Part shown: piece after piece, positions 17,160 through 25,539 of the stretch
How positions within the stretch are numbered: the first letter of the stretch is position 1
Layout: every line of letters begins with the position of its first letter
Assembly (NCBI RefSeq): GCF_965216415.1
Contig: NZ_CBDCFU010000002.1
DNA length: 64,000 nt
Origin: Marivita sp003149565
GTDB taxonomy: Bacteria > Pseudomonadota > Alphaproteobacteria > Rhodobacterales > Rhodobacteraceae
Direction: 5' to 3' (one strand)
Made by a program: the position numbers and the translations under genes
The notes under the pieces: model-generated
What the model was told of the DNA's origin: nothing
Database searches by the model: none
Seen by the model: only the letters and a program-made list of their open reading frames with translations

Positions 17160-18083
17160 ATGCAGTCACAGAACATCGTATTGCTGGGCGCTCCGCTGGA
17201 TTGCGGCAAGGCGCGCAAAGGATGCCTGATGGGCCCCGACGCCTATCGCACCGCCGGAATCGCCCGCGCTCTCACAGCACTAGGACACAGCGTGACCGAC
17301 TTGGGCAATGTTGCGCCGGATACCAATGACATACCCGAACGGGAAGGTCTGGTGAACTTGTCGGAAACCATCGGTTGGACCACGGCGTTGATGCGCAGCG
17401 CACAGGAGGCAATGCAGCAGGGTTTGCCGATCTTCATGGGCGGTGATCACGCACTGTCTCTCGGCACCGTGCCGGGTGTGGCCGCACATGCGGCGCGTCA
17501 GGACCGCCCACAATTCGTGCTCTGGCTCGATGCGCATAGCGATTACAACACGCTGGAGACCACCACCTCCGGCAACCTGCATGGCACACCACTGGCCTAT
17601 GCCACGGGACAAGGCGGTTTCGACGGCTTCCCTGCCCTGCCGGCAACAGTGCCAACCAGCCACACCTGCATCATTGGGCTGCGTTCTGTCGATCTGCCCG
17701 AACGAGAGCTGATGGCTGGCACCGGCGTGCGCGGCTACGACATGCGCGCCATCGACGAATCCGGCGTGGCGGCGCTGCTCAAGCCATTCCTGGCGGATGT
17801 CGCAAAGGCGGGTGGCGCGTTGCACGTATCGCTGGATGTGGACTTCATCGACCCGGCCTATGCACCTGCTGTGGGCACCACGGTTCCCGGTGGGGCCACG
17901 GTGCGCGAGGCGCATCTGGTGATGGAGATGCTGTGTGACAGCGGGCTGATGACCTCGCTCGATCTGGTCGAGTTGAACCCAATGCTCGACGAGCGCGGAC
18001 GCACGGCGCAGTTGATGGTCGACCTTGCCGCGTCGGCTCTGGGGCGCCGCATTTTCGATCGACCCACTCCGCGCATGATCTGA
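17160..18083 (+). CDS. rocF: Arginase
   Basis: I prefer the ATG at 17160, which has GAGGACCGGATTG before it, over the ATG at 17145; this gives 307 residues. Metal-binding motifs of ureohydrolases are present: FMGGDHALSLGT, LWLDAHSDYNT and SLDVDFIDPAYAP, and ELNPMLDERG near the end. The enzyme hydrolyses arginine to ornithine and urea. The next gene, 10 bases downstream, removes ornithine, and the divergent Lrp-type protein probably controls both. Confidence 0.93.
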   Translation: MQSQNIVLLGAPLDCGKARKGCLMGPDAYRTAGIARALTALGHSVTDLGNVAPDTNDIPEREGLVNLSETIGWTTALMRSAQEAMQQGLPIFMGGDHALSLGTVPGVAAHAARQDRPQFVLWLDAHSDYNTLETTTSGNLHGTPLAYATGQGGFDGFPALPATVPTSHTCIIGLRSVDLPERELMAGTGVRGYDMRAIDESGVAALLKPFLADVAKAGGALHVSLDVDFIDPAYAPAVGTTVPGGATVREAHLVMEMLCDSGLMTSLDLVELNPMLDERGRTAQLMVDLAASALGRRIFDRPTPRMI

Positions 18084-18093
18084 GGAGGCCCAC

Positions 18094-19137
18094 ATGCAAC
18101 CGTCAGATAAGGCCTTGGTGCCATTCGTATCGGTCGATCTCATGATGCAACTTGTGCATCACGTGGGACTGCCCCACATGATTCGTCGTATCGCAGACGC
18201 CATCGAAGAGGACTTCCGCCGCTGGGAAAGTTTCGACAAAACACCCCGCGTTGCCGCGCACAGCCCTGTGGGCGTGATCGAGCTGATGCCCACGGCAAAC
18301 GACAGTCAGTACGCGTTCAAATACGTGAACGGACACCCCAAGAACACGTCAGAAGGTTTACAGACCGTCACCGCCTTTGGGCTGTTGGCGGATATGCAGA
18401 CCGGCTATCCGGTGCTGCTGTCCGAGATGACCCTGCTCACGGCGCTGCGGACCGCGGCGATGTCGGCCGTGGCTGCGAAGTACCTCGCGCCCAAGAGGGC
18501 GACTACAATGGCGATGATCGGCAATGGCGCACAGGCGGAGTTTCAGAGCATCGCCATGCAGGCGATCTGCGGGATCGACACGGTCCGGCTTTACGACAAG
18601 GACCCGGCGGCGACCATGAAATGCGCTGGGAACCTTGTGGGCACAGGCCTCAGCATCATTGCCTGCAGCAGCGCGGAAGAGGCTATCGAGGGCGCGCAAA
18701 TTCTGACCACCTGCACGGCCGACAAGCAATATGCGACGATCCTGACGGACAATATGGTTGGCAGCGGCGTGCACATCAACGCCATTGGGGGCGACTGCCC
18801 GGGCAAGACGGAACTGGCCAGCGCGATTCTGCACCGGTCATCGATCTTTGTAGAATACCCGCCGCAGACGCGGATCGAAGGCGAAATCCAGCAGTTGGAG
18901 CCGGATCATCCCGTGACAGAGCTATGGCAGGTGATCACCGGCACCGTGCCGGGCCGGCGAGATGCGCGTGACATCACGCTTTTTGACAGCGTCGGATTTG
19001 CGATCGAGGATTTCTCGGCACTGCGGGTGGTGCATGCCCTCACGCACGAGACGGGGCTGAACCTGCCACTCGACCTGCTGGCAGATCCGGACAACCCGCG
19101 CGACCTTTACGGGATGCTGATGCGTGCCGCTGGCTGA
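18094..19137 (+). CDS. arcB: Ornithine cyclodeaminase
   Basis: A 347-residue protein of the ornithine cyclodeaminase/mu-crystallin family, starting at the ATG at 18094 with GAGGAGGCCCAC before it. The N-terminal domain holds PRVAAHS and YAFKYVNGHP; the Rossmann segment reads MAMIGNGAQAEFQ. INAIGGDCPGKTEL is typical of true ornithine cyclodeaminases. It converts ornithine to proline and ammonia with NAD recycling. With arginase it forms an arginine-to-proline route. Confidence 0.92.
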   Translation: MQPSDKALVPFVSVDLMMQLVHHVGLPHMIRRIADAIEEDFRRWESFDKTPRVAAHSPVGVIELMPTANDSQYAFKYVNGHPKNTSEGLQTVTAFGLLADMQTGYPVLLSEMTLLTALRTAAMSAVAAKYLAPKRATTMAMIGNGAQAEFQSIAMQAICGIDTVRLYDKDPAATMKCAGNLVGTGLSIIACSSAEEAIEGAQILTTCTADKQYATILTDNMVGSGVHINAIGGDCPGKTELASAILHRSSIFVEYPPQTRIEGEIQQLEPDHPVTELWQVITGTVPGRRDARDITLFDSVGFAIEDFSALRVVHALTHETGLNLPLDLLADPDNPRDLYGMLMRAAG

Positions 19138-19139
19138 AC

Positions 19140-19185
19140 GGGACGGATTTTCGAAAATCCGTCCCAAGCCCTTTCGCAAGGGCTT
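19140..19185. terminator. Tandem hairpins between convergent genes
   Basis: 19140-19165 is a perfect 26-bp palindrome (half-site GGGACGGATTTTC). It is followed directly by AAGCCCTTTCGCAAGGGCTT (19166-19185), a second hairpin. There is no T run on either side. The pair sits between the stop codons of ornithine cyclodeaminase and dctD, so it probably marks the ends of both transcripts. Confidence 0.6.
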
Positions 19186-19191
19186 GCCCGC

Positions 19192-20526
19192 CTAAAGGTA
19201 ATCGGAGCGCTGCAAGCCGTACTTGGCCATCTTCTCGTTCAGGGTCCGGCGGGGCAGGCACAGCTCATCCATCACCGACGCAATCGACCCGCGATGGCGG
19301 CGCATGGTGTTGTCGATCAGCATCCGCTCGAACGCCTCGACATACTCTTTGAGCGGCTTGCCTTCGGTGGTCATCACCGGCTGCATCTCGTCGTGATCAG
19401 ACATCAGGAGCGAAGCGATGGTGCCCGTCCCACGGCGGGATTGAAGCACCGCGCGTTCGGCCAAGTTGATGAGCTGACGCACGTTGCCGGGCCAAGGGGC
19501 CTGCAAAAGTTGCGCGGCTTCCTGTGCGCTGACCTGCGGCGCGTCGCAGCCATATTCCTCTGCGAACTGATCGGCCAACGCGGTAAAGAGCGTCAGGATG
19601 TCCTCGCCGCGGTTGCGCAACGGCGGCGCGGTGATTTTCAGCGCGGCCAGACGATAATAGAGATCCGGGCGAAGGGCGTCTTCACATGTCCGGCCCTCAT
19701 CCTGGAGATTGCAGATCGCGACAATGCGGGTTTCGGGCGGCGTCCCCTGATCATTGATCATCGTGAGAAGGCGCGCCTGCGCCGCATCTGACAGGGCTTC
19801 GATATCTTCAAGCACAAGCGTTCCGCCGCGCGCTTCCTCAACGGCAGGCAGACGCATCTCATCCGGTTGCATGGGTCCGAAGAGACGACGGATCAGCGTA
19901 TCCTCGTCCATTGCCGCGCAGGAGATCAGAACAAATTTCTTCCCCGCCCGGCTGCCCACCGCGTGCAGCGCGTGTGCGACAAGCGTCTTGCCGGTGCCGG
20001 TTTCACCGTCGATCAGGACATGGCCATCAGCCTGACCCAGGTCGAGGATGTCTTCGCGCAAACGTTCCATCGCCGGGCTGGCACCGATGAGCTTGCGCAT
20101 CATTTGCGACCCATCCCCCAACTCACGCCGGAGCGCCCGATTATCGAGTGTCAATCGGCGCGCATTGGTGGCCTTTTTGGCAAGGTCCGACATGCGGTCC
20201 GGGTTGAACGGCTTTTCCAGAAAGTCGAATGCGCCAATGCGCATCGCTTCCACCGCCATCGGCACATCGCCATGCCCGGTGATCATGATCACCGGCAGGG
20301 CGGAATCCGATCCCATCAGCTTGCGCAGAAGCTGGATGCCATCCATGCCCGGCATTTTGATATCGGAAATCACGATGCCCGGATAGTCGGCACCAACCGT
20401 GCCAAGCGCTTCTTCGGCGCTGGCAAAGGTTTCTGTGTCATAGCCCGAAAGCGCCAGCCATTGGCTGATAGACTGACGCATGTCCTTTTCGTCATCGACA
20501 ATGGCAATCTTCATGGCTTTGCCCAT
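19192..20526 (-). CDS. dctD: DctD-type response regulator, AAA+ type, lacking GAFTGA
   Basis: A 444-residue protein starting at the ATG at 20526 after GCGGAGTAAAGCG. Residues 5-125 are a receiver domain (IVDDEKD, phosphorylated Asp in VISDIKMPG, Lys in EKPFNP). An AAA+ domain follows with Walker A GETGTGKTL and a Walker B-like GGTLVLEDIE. A Fis-type helix-turn-helix is at the end (GSIASVMDELCLPRRTLNEK). The sigma-54 contact loop GAFTGA is missing: after RRLFG the sequence reads PMQPDEMRLPAVEEA. Paired with the DctB-type kinase, it likely controls C4-dicarboxylate uptake, perhaps independently of sigma-54. The dctPQM transporter is not in the window. Confidence 0.88.
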   Translation of the reverse strand: MGKAMKIAIVDDEKDMRQSISQWLALSGYDTETFASAEEALGTVGADYPGIVISDIKMPGMDGIQLLRKLMGSDSALPVIMITGHGDVPMAVEAMRIGAFDFLEKPFNPDRMSDLAKKATNARRLTLDNRALRRELGDGSQMMRKLIGASPAMERLREDILDLGQADGHVLIDGETGTGKTLVAHALHAVGSRAGKKFVLISCAAMDEDTLIRRLFGPMQPDEMRLPAVEEARGGTLVLEDIEALSDAAQARLLTMINDQGTPPETRIVAICNLQDEGRTCEDALRPDLYYRLAALKITAPPLRNRGEDILTLFTALADQFAEEYGCDAPQVSAQEAAQLLQAPWPGNVRQLINLAERAVLQSRRGTGTIASLLMSDHDEMQPVMTTEGKPLKEYVEAFERMLIDNTMRRHRGSIASVMDELCLPRRTLNEKMAKYGLQRSDYL

Positions 20527-20530
20527 CGCT

Positions 20531-22294
20531 TTACTCCGCCGCCTGGGTTTGGTCGTTCAAGATCGGAAGCTGCATTTCAAACACCGCCCCGCCTCCTTCG
20601 GCGTTGCGGGCGAGCAACCGGCCCCCAAGGTCGTTTACGATCCCCGAGGAAATGGCAAGCCCCAGCCCGACACCATCACCGGGCTGCTTGGTGGTGTAGA
20701 ACGGCTCAAAGAGTTCATCGAGGTCCTCGATCCCGTGCCCGTTGTCGCGAATGGTGAGTGTTGCGGTTTCCCCGCTCGCCAAGATGATCTCAAGCTGAGG
20801 ATCGGACACGGTTTTGGTTGCGTCCAGCGCATTGCGCAAGAGATTGATCATCACCTGTTCGATCCGCATCCGATCTCCCATGACGAGCACCTTGTCTTCG
20901 GGCAGGATCTTGGCGATCTTCACTTTGCGGGACTTCAGCTGTGGCTCCATCATCGACAGGCTCGAGGCCAGCGCATCGCCCATATTCACAGGGGAAAACG
21001 CCTCTTGCCCCTTCCGGGCATAACTCTTGAGCTGCCGTGTGATACCGCCCATGCGTTCGATCAGATCGTCGATCCGGCTGAACGCCGCCAGTGCTTCTTC
21101 GGCCCGGTTGCGGCGCATCAGAAGCTTGGCTCCGGCAAGGTAGGTCTTCATCGCTGCCAAAGGTTGGTTCAGCTCATGACTGACCGCCGCCGACATCTCG
21201 CCCAGAGCCGCAAGTTTCGAACTTTGTGCGAGCGTTTGTTCCGCGACGGCAAGCGTTTCCTGCACGCGCTCGCGTTCGGCGATTTCCCGCTGCAGCCTCT
21301 GGTTCAATGCGCGAAGCTCTGCCGACTCGCGCTGAAAGAGTGCCATCCGCAGCGCTGTCTTACGACTGAGCGCATAGAAGGCCAGCGCCAGCAGAATCGC
21401 GAATCCCATGATCTCGAGCGCCAGCACAGCATTCACCCGCTCACGTACGCTGGCATAGGTGGTGAAGGACACCATGTTCCAACCCCGGAACGGAATGCGG
21501 CCCTCGATTCGCATAACCGCCTCGCCCTGAAAATAGGCATCCGCCGGCAATGCTGTCCAATCGGCTGTGGCGCGGATCGCCCGTTCTATGGCGCTGTCAG
21601 CCGGTTGGCGTTCAAGCGCGGTTGCAATAGTCTGGCCGCGCCAACGGGGTTCGGTCGCTAGAATGATTTCGCCTTCACTGTTCGTCACCAGAACGGCGTC
21701 AGAAATCCCGGCCCAGGCGCGTTCGAACTTGGCGAGATCCACCTCGACCACGATCACACCTATGGACTGCCCTTGGCTTTCGATGCGGCGCGAATAGCTG
21801 AAATTGAAGCTGCCGACTTCCTCGCGCTGAGACGTGAACACGGTTGCATTCGACCGCAAAGCTTCGACGAAATAGGCATCGTTGCGGTGCTGCTCTCCCA
21901 GACGCTCGCGATTGGTGGCCGCCACCGTTCGGCCGTCACGGTCGAGCAACATCAGCGAGGCCGCGCCTATCTCGTCCACAAACGAGATCAGACGTTGCGA
22001 GCTTTGCGAGAAATCTCCGGAATTAAGCGCCCCGATCAGAGCCGGATCACGCGCCAGCAATTGTGGAACGATCGCGTTGCGGCGCAACTCGGATACCAGG
22101 TTACCGGAATAGAGCGCCAGACGAAGCTCTGCGCGGTTGCGTGTGCTTTCTGTAAAACGATCTGTCAGGTAGCGATTGGTTACAAAGACGGTCGCCACGG
22201 CGACAGCTGTGAGCAGCATCAAGGCAACACGGACCCGCCAGGACAAAGACCCTGTCCGGGATGTGTCTCGCATTAGTGAAGCGCCCTTGGCCAT
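20531..22294 (-). CDS. dctB: DctB-type sensor histidine kinase
   Basis: A 587-residue membrane kinase (580 if the ATG at 22273, after AAGGGCG, is used). Two membrane segments, near residues 20-40 and 295-315, enclose a periplasmic Cache-like sensor domain. A coiled coil leads to the kinase core: H box SAAVSHELNQPLAAMKTYL, N box NLLRNALDATK, and G boxes DNGHGIED and GVGLGLAIS. It probably senses dicarboxylates and phosphorylates the response regulator encoded 4 bases downstream. Confidence 0.92.
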   Translation of the reverse strand: MAKGASLMRDTSRTGSLSWRVRVALMLLTAVAVATVFVTNRYLTDRFTESTRNRAELRLALYSGNLVSELRRNAIVPQLLARDPALIGALNSGDFSQSSQRLISFVDEIGAASLMLLDRDGRTVAATNRERLGEQHRNDAYFVEALRSNATVFTSQREEVGSFNFSYSRRIESQGQSIGVIVVEVDLAKFERAWAGISDAVLVTNSEGEIILATEPRWRGQTIATALERQPADSAIERAIRATADWTALPADAYFQGEAVMRIEGRIPFRGWNMVSFTTYASVRERVNAVLALEIMGFAILLALAFYALSRKTALRMALFQRESAELRALNQRLQREIAERERVQETLAVAEQTLAQSSKLAALGEMSAAVSHELNQPLAAMKTYLAGAKLLMRRNRAEEALAAFSRIDDLIERMGGITRQLKSYARKGQEAFSPVNMGDALASSLSMMEPQLKSRKVKIAKILPEDKVLVMGDRMRIEQVMINLLRNALDATKTVSDPQLEIILASGETATLTIRDNGHGIEDLDELFEPFYTTKQPGDGVGLGLAISSGIVNDLGGRLLARNAEGGGAVFEMQLPILNDQTQAAE

Positions 22295-22361
22295 TGATCA
22301 AGGATAGGCAAATTGCGACAGCCGCTCAAGCCGTGCAGCGTCACGGCTGCGTCAACCGGCG

Positions 22362-23030
22362 TCAGGCCGCTGCAAGCGCGCTGGCAATGCCCGAAAACAT
22401 CGCTTTTCCGTCGGTGCCACCGTGCTTTTCATCTGCCGCCCGCTCGGGATGGGGCATCATTCCCAACACCCTGCGGTTTTCCGATAGAATCCCTGCAATA
22501 TCAGCCGTCGCCCCATTCGGATTGTCGCCATAGCGGAATGCGATGCGGTCCTCGGCAGCAAGCCGCGACACAACCTCGTCCGAGGCGGTGTAGTTGCCAT
22601 CGTGATGCGCAATCGGCACGCCGATTTCCTGCCCCACAGTGTAACCACTGGTGTAAACGCTGTCGCTGGTTCCAACGATCAAGGGAACTGTCCGGCAGAT
22701 GTACTTGAGACCGGCATTGCGCAGCAACGCACCGGGCAACAAACCGGTTTCGGTCAGAATCTGAAACCCATTGCAAATGCCCAGAACGAACCCGCCGCGC
22801 TCTGCATGCGCTTTCACCTCAGCGCAGATCGGCGAATTTGCTGCAATTGCTCCGCATCGCAGGTAATCACCAAAAGAAAATCCGCCAGGAATGCCAACAA
22901 TGTCGACATTGTCCGGCAGCGCTGTGTCCTTGTGCCAGACCATTTCGACCTGGCATCCCGCGTCGCGGAACGCCACTGCCAAATCCCGATCACAGTTGGA
23001 CCCGGGAAAAACAACAACCGCCGCGCGCAT
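22362..23030 (-). CDS. purQ: Phosphoribosylformylglycinamidine synthase subunit PurQ
   Basis: 222 residues, the glutaminase subunit of FGAM synthase. Class I amidotransferase residues are visible: nucleophile Cys86 in LGICNGFQ, and His194 and Glu196 in MMPHPERA. It supplies ammonia to PurL with PurS as the bridging subunit. Its ATG overlaps the purS stop codon (TGATG). PurL is not in the window. Confidence 0.96.
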   Translation of the reverse strand: MRAAVVVFPGSNCDRDLAVAFRDAGCQVEMVWHKDTALPDNVDIVGIPGGFSFGDYLRCGAIAANSPICAEVKAHAERGGFVLGICNGFQILTETGLLPGALLRNAGLKYICRTVPLIVGTSDSVYTSGYTVGQEIGVPIAHHDGNYTASDEVVSRLAAEDRIAFRYGDNPNGATADIAGILSENRRVLGMMPHPERAADEKHGGTDGKAMFSGIASALAAA

Positions 23031-23260
23031 CAGCTCATCTCGATCTGGTAGCTTTCGATCACCGTGTTCGCGAGCAGCTTCTCACACATCTCGCGCACCG
23101 TGTCCTCGGTTGTGCCATCGGCAACATCAAGCTCGATCACCTTGCCTTGGCGAACTTTTTCAACACCGTCAAAACCGAGGCTTCCCAGAGCATGCCGGAC
23201 CGCTTCGCCCTGCGGGTCCAACACCCCGTCCTTCAGCATCACATGCACCCGTGCTTTCAT
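23030..23260 (-). CDS. purS: Phosphoribosylformylglycinamidine synthase subunit PurS
   Basis: 76 residues, typical length for PurS, with MKARVHVMLKDGVLDPQGEA and the Gly-Phe region GSLGFDGVEKVRQGK. It forms a complex with PurQ and small PurL. It lies between purC (88 bases upstream) and purQ (overlapping stop and start), so the three genes form one purine operon reading leftward. Confidence 0.95.
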   Translation of the reverse strand: MKARVHVMLKDGVLDPQGEAVRHALGSLGFDGVEKVRQGKVIELDVADGTTEDTVREMCEKLLANTVIESYQIEMS

Positions 23261-23297
23261 GATCGTCTCCGCCTTGATCGGGGGCGCGACCGTCCCC

Positions 23298-23318
23298 CTT
23301 CTTCTTTTTTCAAATATT
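23298..23318 (-). repeat. Recurrent AATATTTGAAA...AAGAAG intergenic motif (purC-purS gap)
   Basis: On the minus strand this reads AATATTTGAAAAAAGAAG plus AAG. Close relatives occur at 25451-25470, 33562-33581 and, more diverged, 27751-27769, all between genes. The role is unknown; possibly an RNA processing or termination signal. Confidence 0.35.
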
Positions 23319-23348
23319 CATACGCAACGCCGACCAAGCGGCGCAGCG

Positions 23349-24110
23349 TCAGTTGATCAACTTTGGCTTTTCCATCGGCGTCGCGTTTTGCGGCATCACA
23401 CCCAGGCGCCGCGCCACTTCGGTATAAGCATCCGTGAGATTGCCCAGATCGCGGCGGAACACGTCTTTGTCGAGCTTGCGTCCCGTCTCGATATCCCAAA
23501 GACGGCAGCTGTCCGGGCTGATTTCATCCGCCACGACAAGGCGCTGATAATCGCCATCGAAGACGCGGCCAATCTCGATTTTGAAGTCAACCAGCCTGAT
23601 GCCGACGCCGTACATGAGACCGGACATGAAATCATTGACGCGCAGCGCGAGGCTCAGGATGTCGTCCATGTCCTGCTGGCTGGCCCAGCCAAAGGCCGCG
23701 ATATGCTCTTCTGTGACCAGAGGATCACCCAGCTTGTCGTCCTTGTAGCAATATTCGACGATCGGGCGTGGCAGGGGCGTGCCCTCTTCGATGCCCAGAC
23801 GCTTGGCCATGGTGCCAGCGGCAAAATTGCGCACAATCACCTCAAGCGGGATTATCTCGCACTGGCGCACGAGCTGCTCTCGCATGTTCAACCGCTTGAG
23901 GAAGTGGGTCGGCACGCCGATGGAATTGAGGCCGACCATGAAGAACTCGCTCAGGCGGTTGTTCAGCACACCTTTTCCGTCGATCACGTCGCGCTTTTCG
24001 GCATTGAATGCAGTCGCATCGTCCTTGAAATACTGGACAACGGTACCCGGCTCCGGGCCTTCATAAAGGATCTTCGCCTTGCCTTCGTAAATCTTTTTGC
24101 GACGGGCCAT
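23349..24110 (-). CDS. purC: Phosphoribosylaminoimidazole-succinocarboxamide synthase PurC
   Basis: Starting at the ATG at 24110 (MARRKKIYEGKAKILYEGPE) the protein has 253 residues, the family norm. SAICAR synthetase motifs are clear: NNRLSEFFMVGLNSIGVPTH, GTMAKRLGIEEGT and the nucleotide-binding DEISPDSCRLWD. It joins CAIR and aspartate in purine synthesis. First gene of purC-purS-purQ. Confidence 0.96.
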   Translation of the reverse strand: MARRKKIYEGKAKILYEGPEPGTVVQYFKDDATAFNAEKRDVIDGKGVLNNRLSEFFMVGLNSIGVPTHFLKRLNMREQLVRQCEIIPLEVIVRNFAAGTMAKRLGIEEGTPLPRPIVEYCYKDDKLGDPLVTEEHIAAFGWASQQDMDDILSLALRVNDFMSGLMYGVGIRLVDFKIEIGRVFDGDYQRLVVADEISPDSCRLWDIETGRKLDKDVFRRDLGNLTDAYTEVARRLGVMPQNATPMEKPKLIN

Positions 24111-24307
24111 GTGGGGTCTTTCTGTCAATGCGCCAGAAGGCACGAATCTGAACTGCGAAATGCTATCTTCCCATAAGGAATACAGCCGCGTTTGAGTGCC
24201 TCTTAGTGCATGCAGCACCCTGCCGCAAGCAACGCTCGCACTTGAACCGCGCGGCGGGTCAGTTCATACCGGAGGAGACACAAACACTTCTTTGGGAGAA
24301 CGCCCAT

Positions 24308-24622
24308 ATGTCCACCTTTGATGATCGCGAAAACGCCTTTGAGAACAAGTATGCACATGATGCGGAAATGCAGTTCAAAGCCGAAGCCCGCCGCAACAAG
24401 CTACTGGGTCTCTGGGCTGCTGATTTGATGGGCAAGTCGGGCGACGATGCTGCCGAGTACGCAAAAGAGGTGGTCAAGGCGGATTTCGAGGAAGCCGGAC
24501 ACGAAGATGTCGTTCGCAAGGTTTCGGGTGATCTGGACGGAAAGGTCACAGATGACGAGATTCGCGCCAAGATGGCCGAGCTACTGATCGTCGCCAAAGG
24601 TCAGGTGATGGACGAAGTCTGA
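24308..24622 (+). CDS. DUF1476 protein (zeta-type inhibitor of F1Fo-ATPase)
   Basis: 104 residues starting at the ATG at 24308, with a highly charged helical sequence: FDDRENAFENKYAHDAEMQF and NKLLGLWAADLMG are hallmarks of DUF1476. In Paracoccus this family is the zeta subunit that inhibits ATP hydrolysis by the F1 ATPase. Length and conserved motifs match. A GGAG sequence lies further upstream (24272). It is transcribed away from purC. Confidence 0.9.
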   Translation: MSTFDDRENAFENKYAHDAEMQFKAEARRNKLLGLWAADLMGKSGDDAAEYAKEVVKADFEEAGHEDVVRKVSGDLDGKVTDDEIRAKMAELLIVAKGQVMDEV

Positions 24623-24697
24623 ACCGCCCAAATCTGTGATCAGCGCGCCTGGGCAGCCGGGCGCGCTTTCTTTTTCCGTTCAAGTCATTGAGGCGCC

Positions 24698-25357
24698 ATG
24701 TCGCAAATCGTGCTCGTTCGCCACGGTCAGGCCAACACCGGGGCCAAAGACGAAGGCGACTACGACAAGCTCAGCAAGCTGGGACATCAGCAATCTGGAT
24801 GGCTTGGCGAACACTTTCGGCACAAGGGCGACGTCTTTGCCCGCGTCTGGACAGGCACTTTGCGGCGCCATATCGAGACCGCGGATGGCATTGCAGCTAA
24901 GTCGTCCGAGACCATCGCACGGGATGAGCGGCTGAACGAGCTTGAGTACTTCACGCTATCGCAGCTTCTGGCGGACCAGCATGGCATTACGCTGCCAAGC
25001 GATCGTGAAGGATTTGTACGGCACCTGCCCTGCCTCTTTCAGCACTGGCGGGACGGTAAATTGGAAGGAACGCCCGAGAGCTTTGATCATTTCGAAAACC
25101 GTGTCCGGGACGCTCTGAGGGATCTCACGGCGCGTCCGGGTCGATCTCTTGTGGTCACATCAGGCGGCTTGATCGGAATGGCCATGCGCCTGACGCTTGA
25201 GCTGAACATGCAAGCGTTTTGCAACGTGTGCCTTTCGATCCAGAATACGTCGGTCAGTTTCTGGCTGCCTCTGGAGGGGCATCTGGCCCTGACACAGTTC
25301 AACGCGCTGCCGCATCTGGACACACCGGATCGGCTCTTTGCACAAACACATTTCTAA
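24698..25357 (+). CDS. Histidine phosphatase family protein with altered second His motif
   Basis: 219 residues with the RHG motif at positions 8-10 (VLVRHGQANTG) and the expected Arg in TGTLRRHIETA. The second catalytic His, normally in a SHGG-like loop late in the protein, is replaced: the sequence reads LVVTSGGLIGMAM. Some proteobacterial relatives carry this TSGG form, so they form a subgroup, but activity may differ. Substrate unknown. The next gene is 182 bases away and probably separately transcribed. Confidence 0.82.
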   Translation: MSQIVLVRHGQANTGAKDEGDYDKLSKLGHQQSGWLGEHFRHKGDVFARVWTGTLRRHIETADGIAAKSSETIARDERLNELEYFTLSQLLADQHGITLPSDREGFVRHLPCLFQHWRDGKLEGTPESFDHFENRVRDALRDLTARPGRSLVVTSGGLIGMAMRLTLELNMQAFCNVCLSIQNTSVSFWLPLEGHLALTQFNALPHLDTPDRLFAQTHF

Positions 25358-25450
25358 CCGGGTCTCGTCCAAAAGAGCGCGCTGCCGCGCGCACACTATG
25401 TCTCGGTCCTCGCGCTGTGCGCTGCGGCCTCGGAGCTGCCTCCGGCGGGG

Positions 25451-25470
25451 ATATTTTTGAAACAAAGAAG
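25451..25470 (+). repeat. Recurrent ATATTTTTGAAACAAAGAAG motif
   Basis: Follows a GC-rich, partly palindromic stretch (25378-25450) downstream of the histidine phosphatase. The same motif, nearly identical, occurs at 33562-33581. It could work as a terminator with the preceding GC-rich DNA. Confidence 0.35.
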
Positions 25471-25539
25471 CGCTGATCTGGGCTTTTGTCCGTTAGGGAC
25501 GCTGGCTAGGGTGCGGCGAGTCGACATGAGGGGAACAGA

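Noticed and set aside
20480..21661. Plus-strand open frame of 393 codons opposite dctB
   Set aside because: Antisense shadow; the histidine kinase motifs on the minus strand are unambiguous.
23257..23499. Extra small gene between purS and purC
   Set aside because: It overlaps the purC coding region in another frame and has no conserved features.
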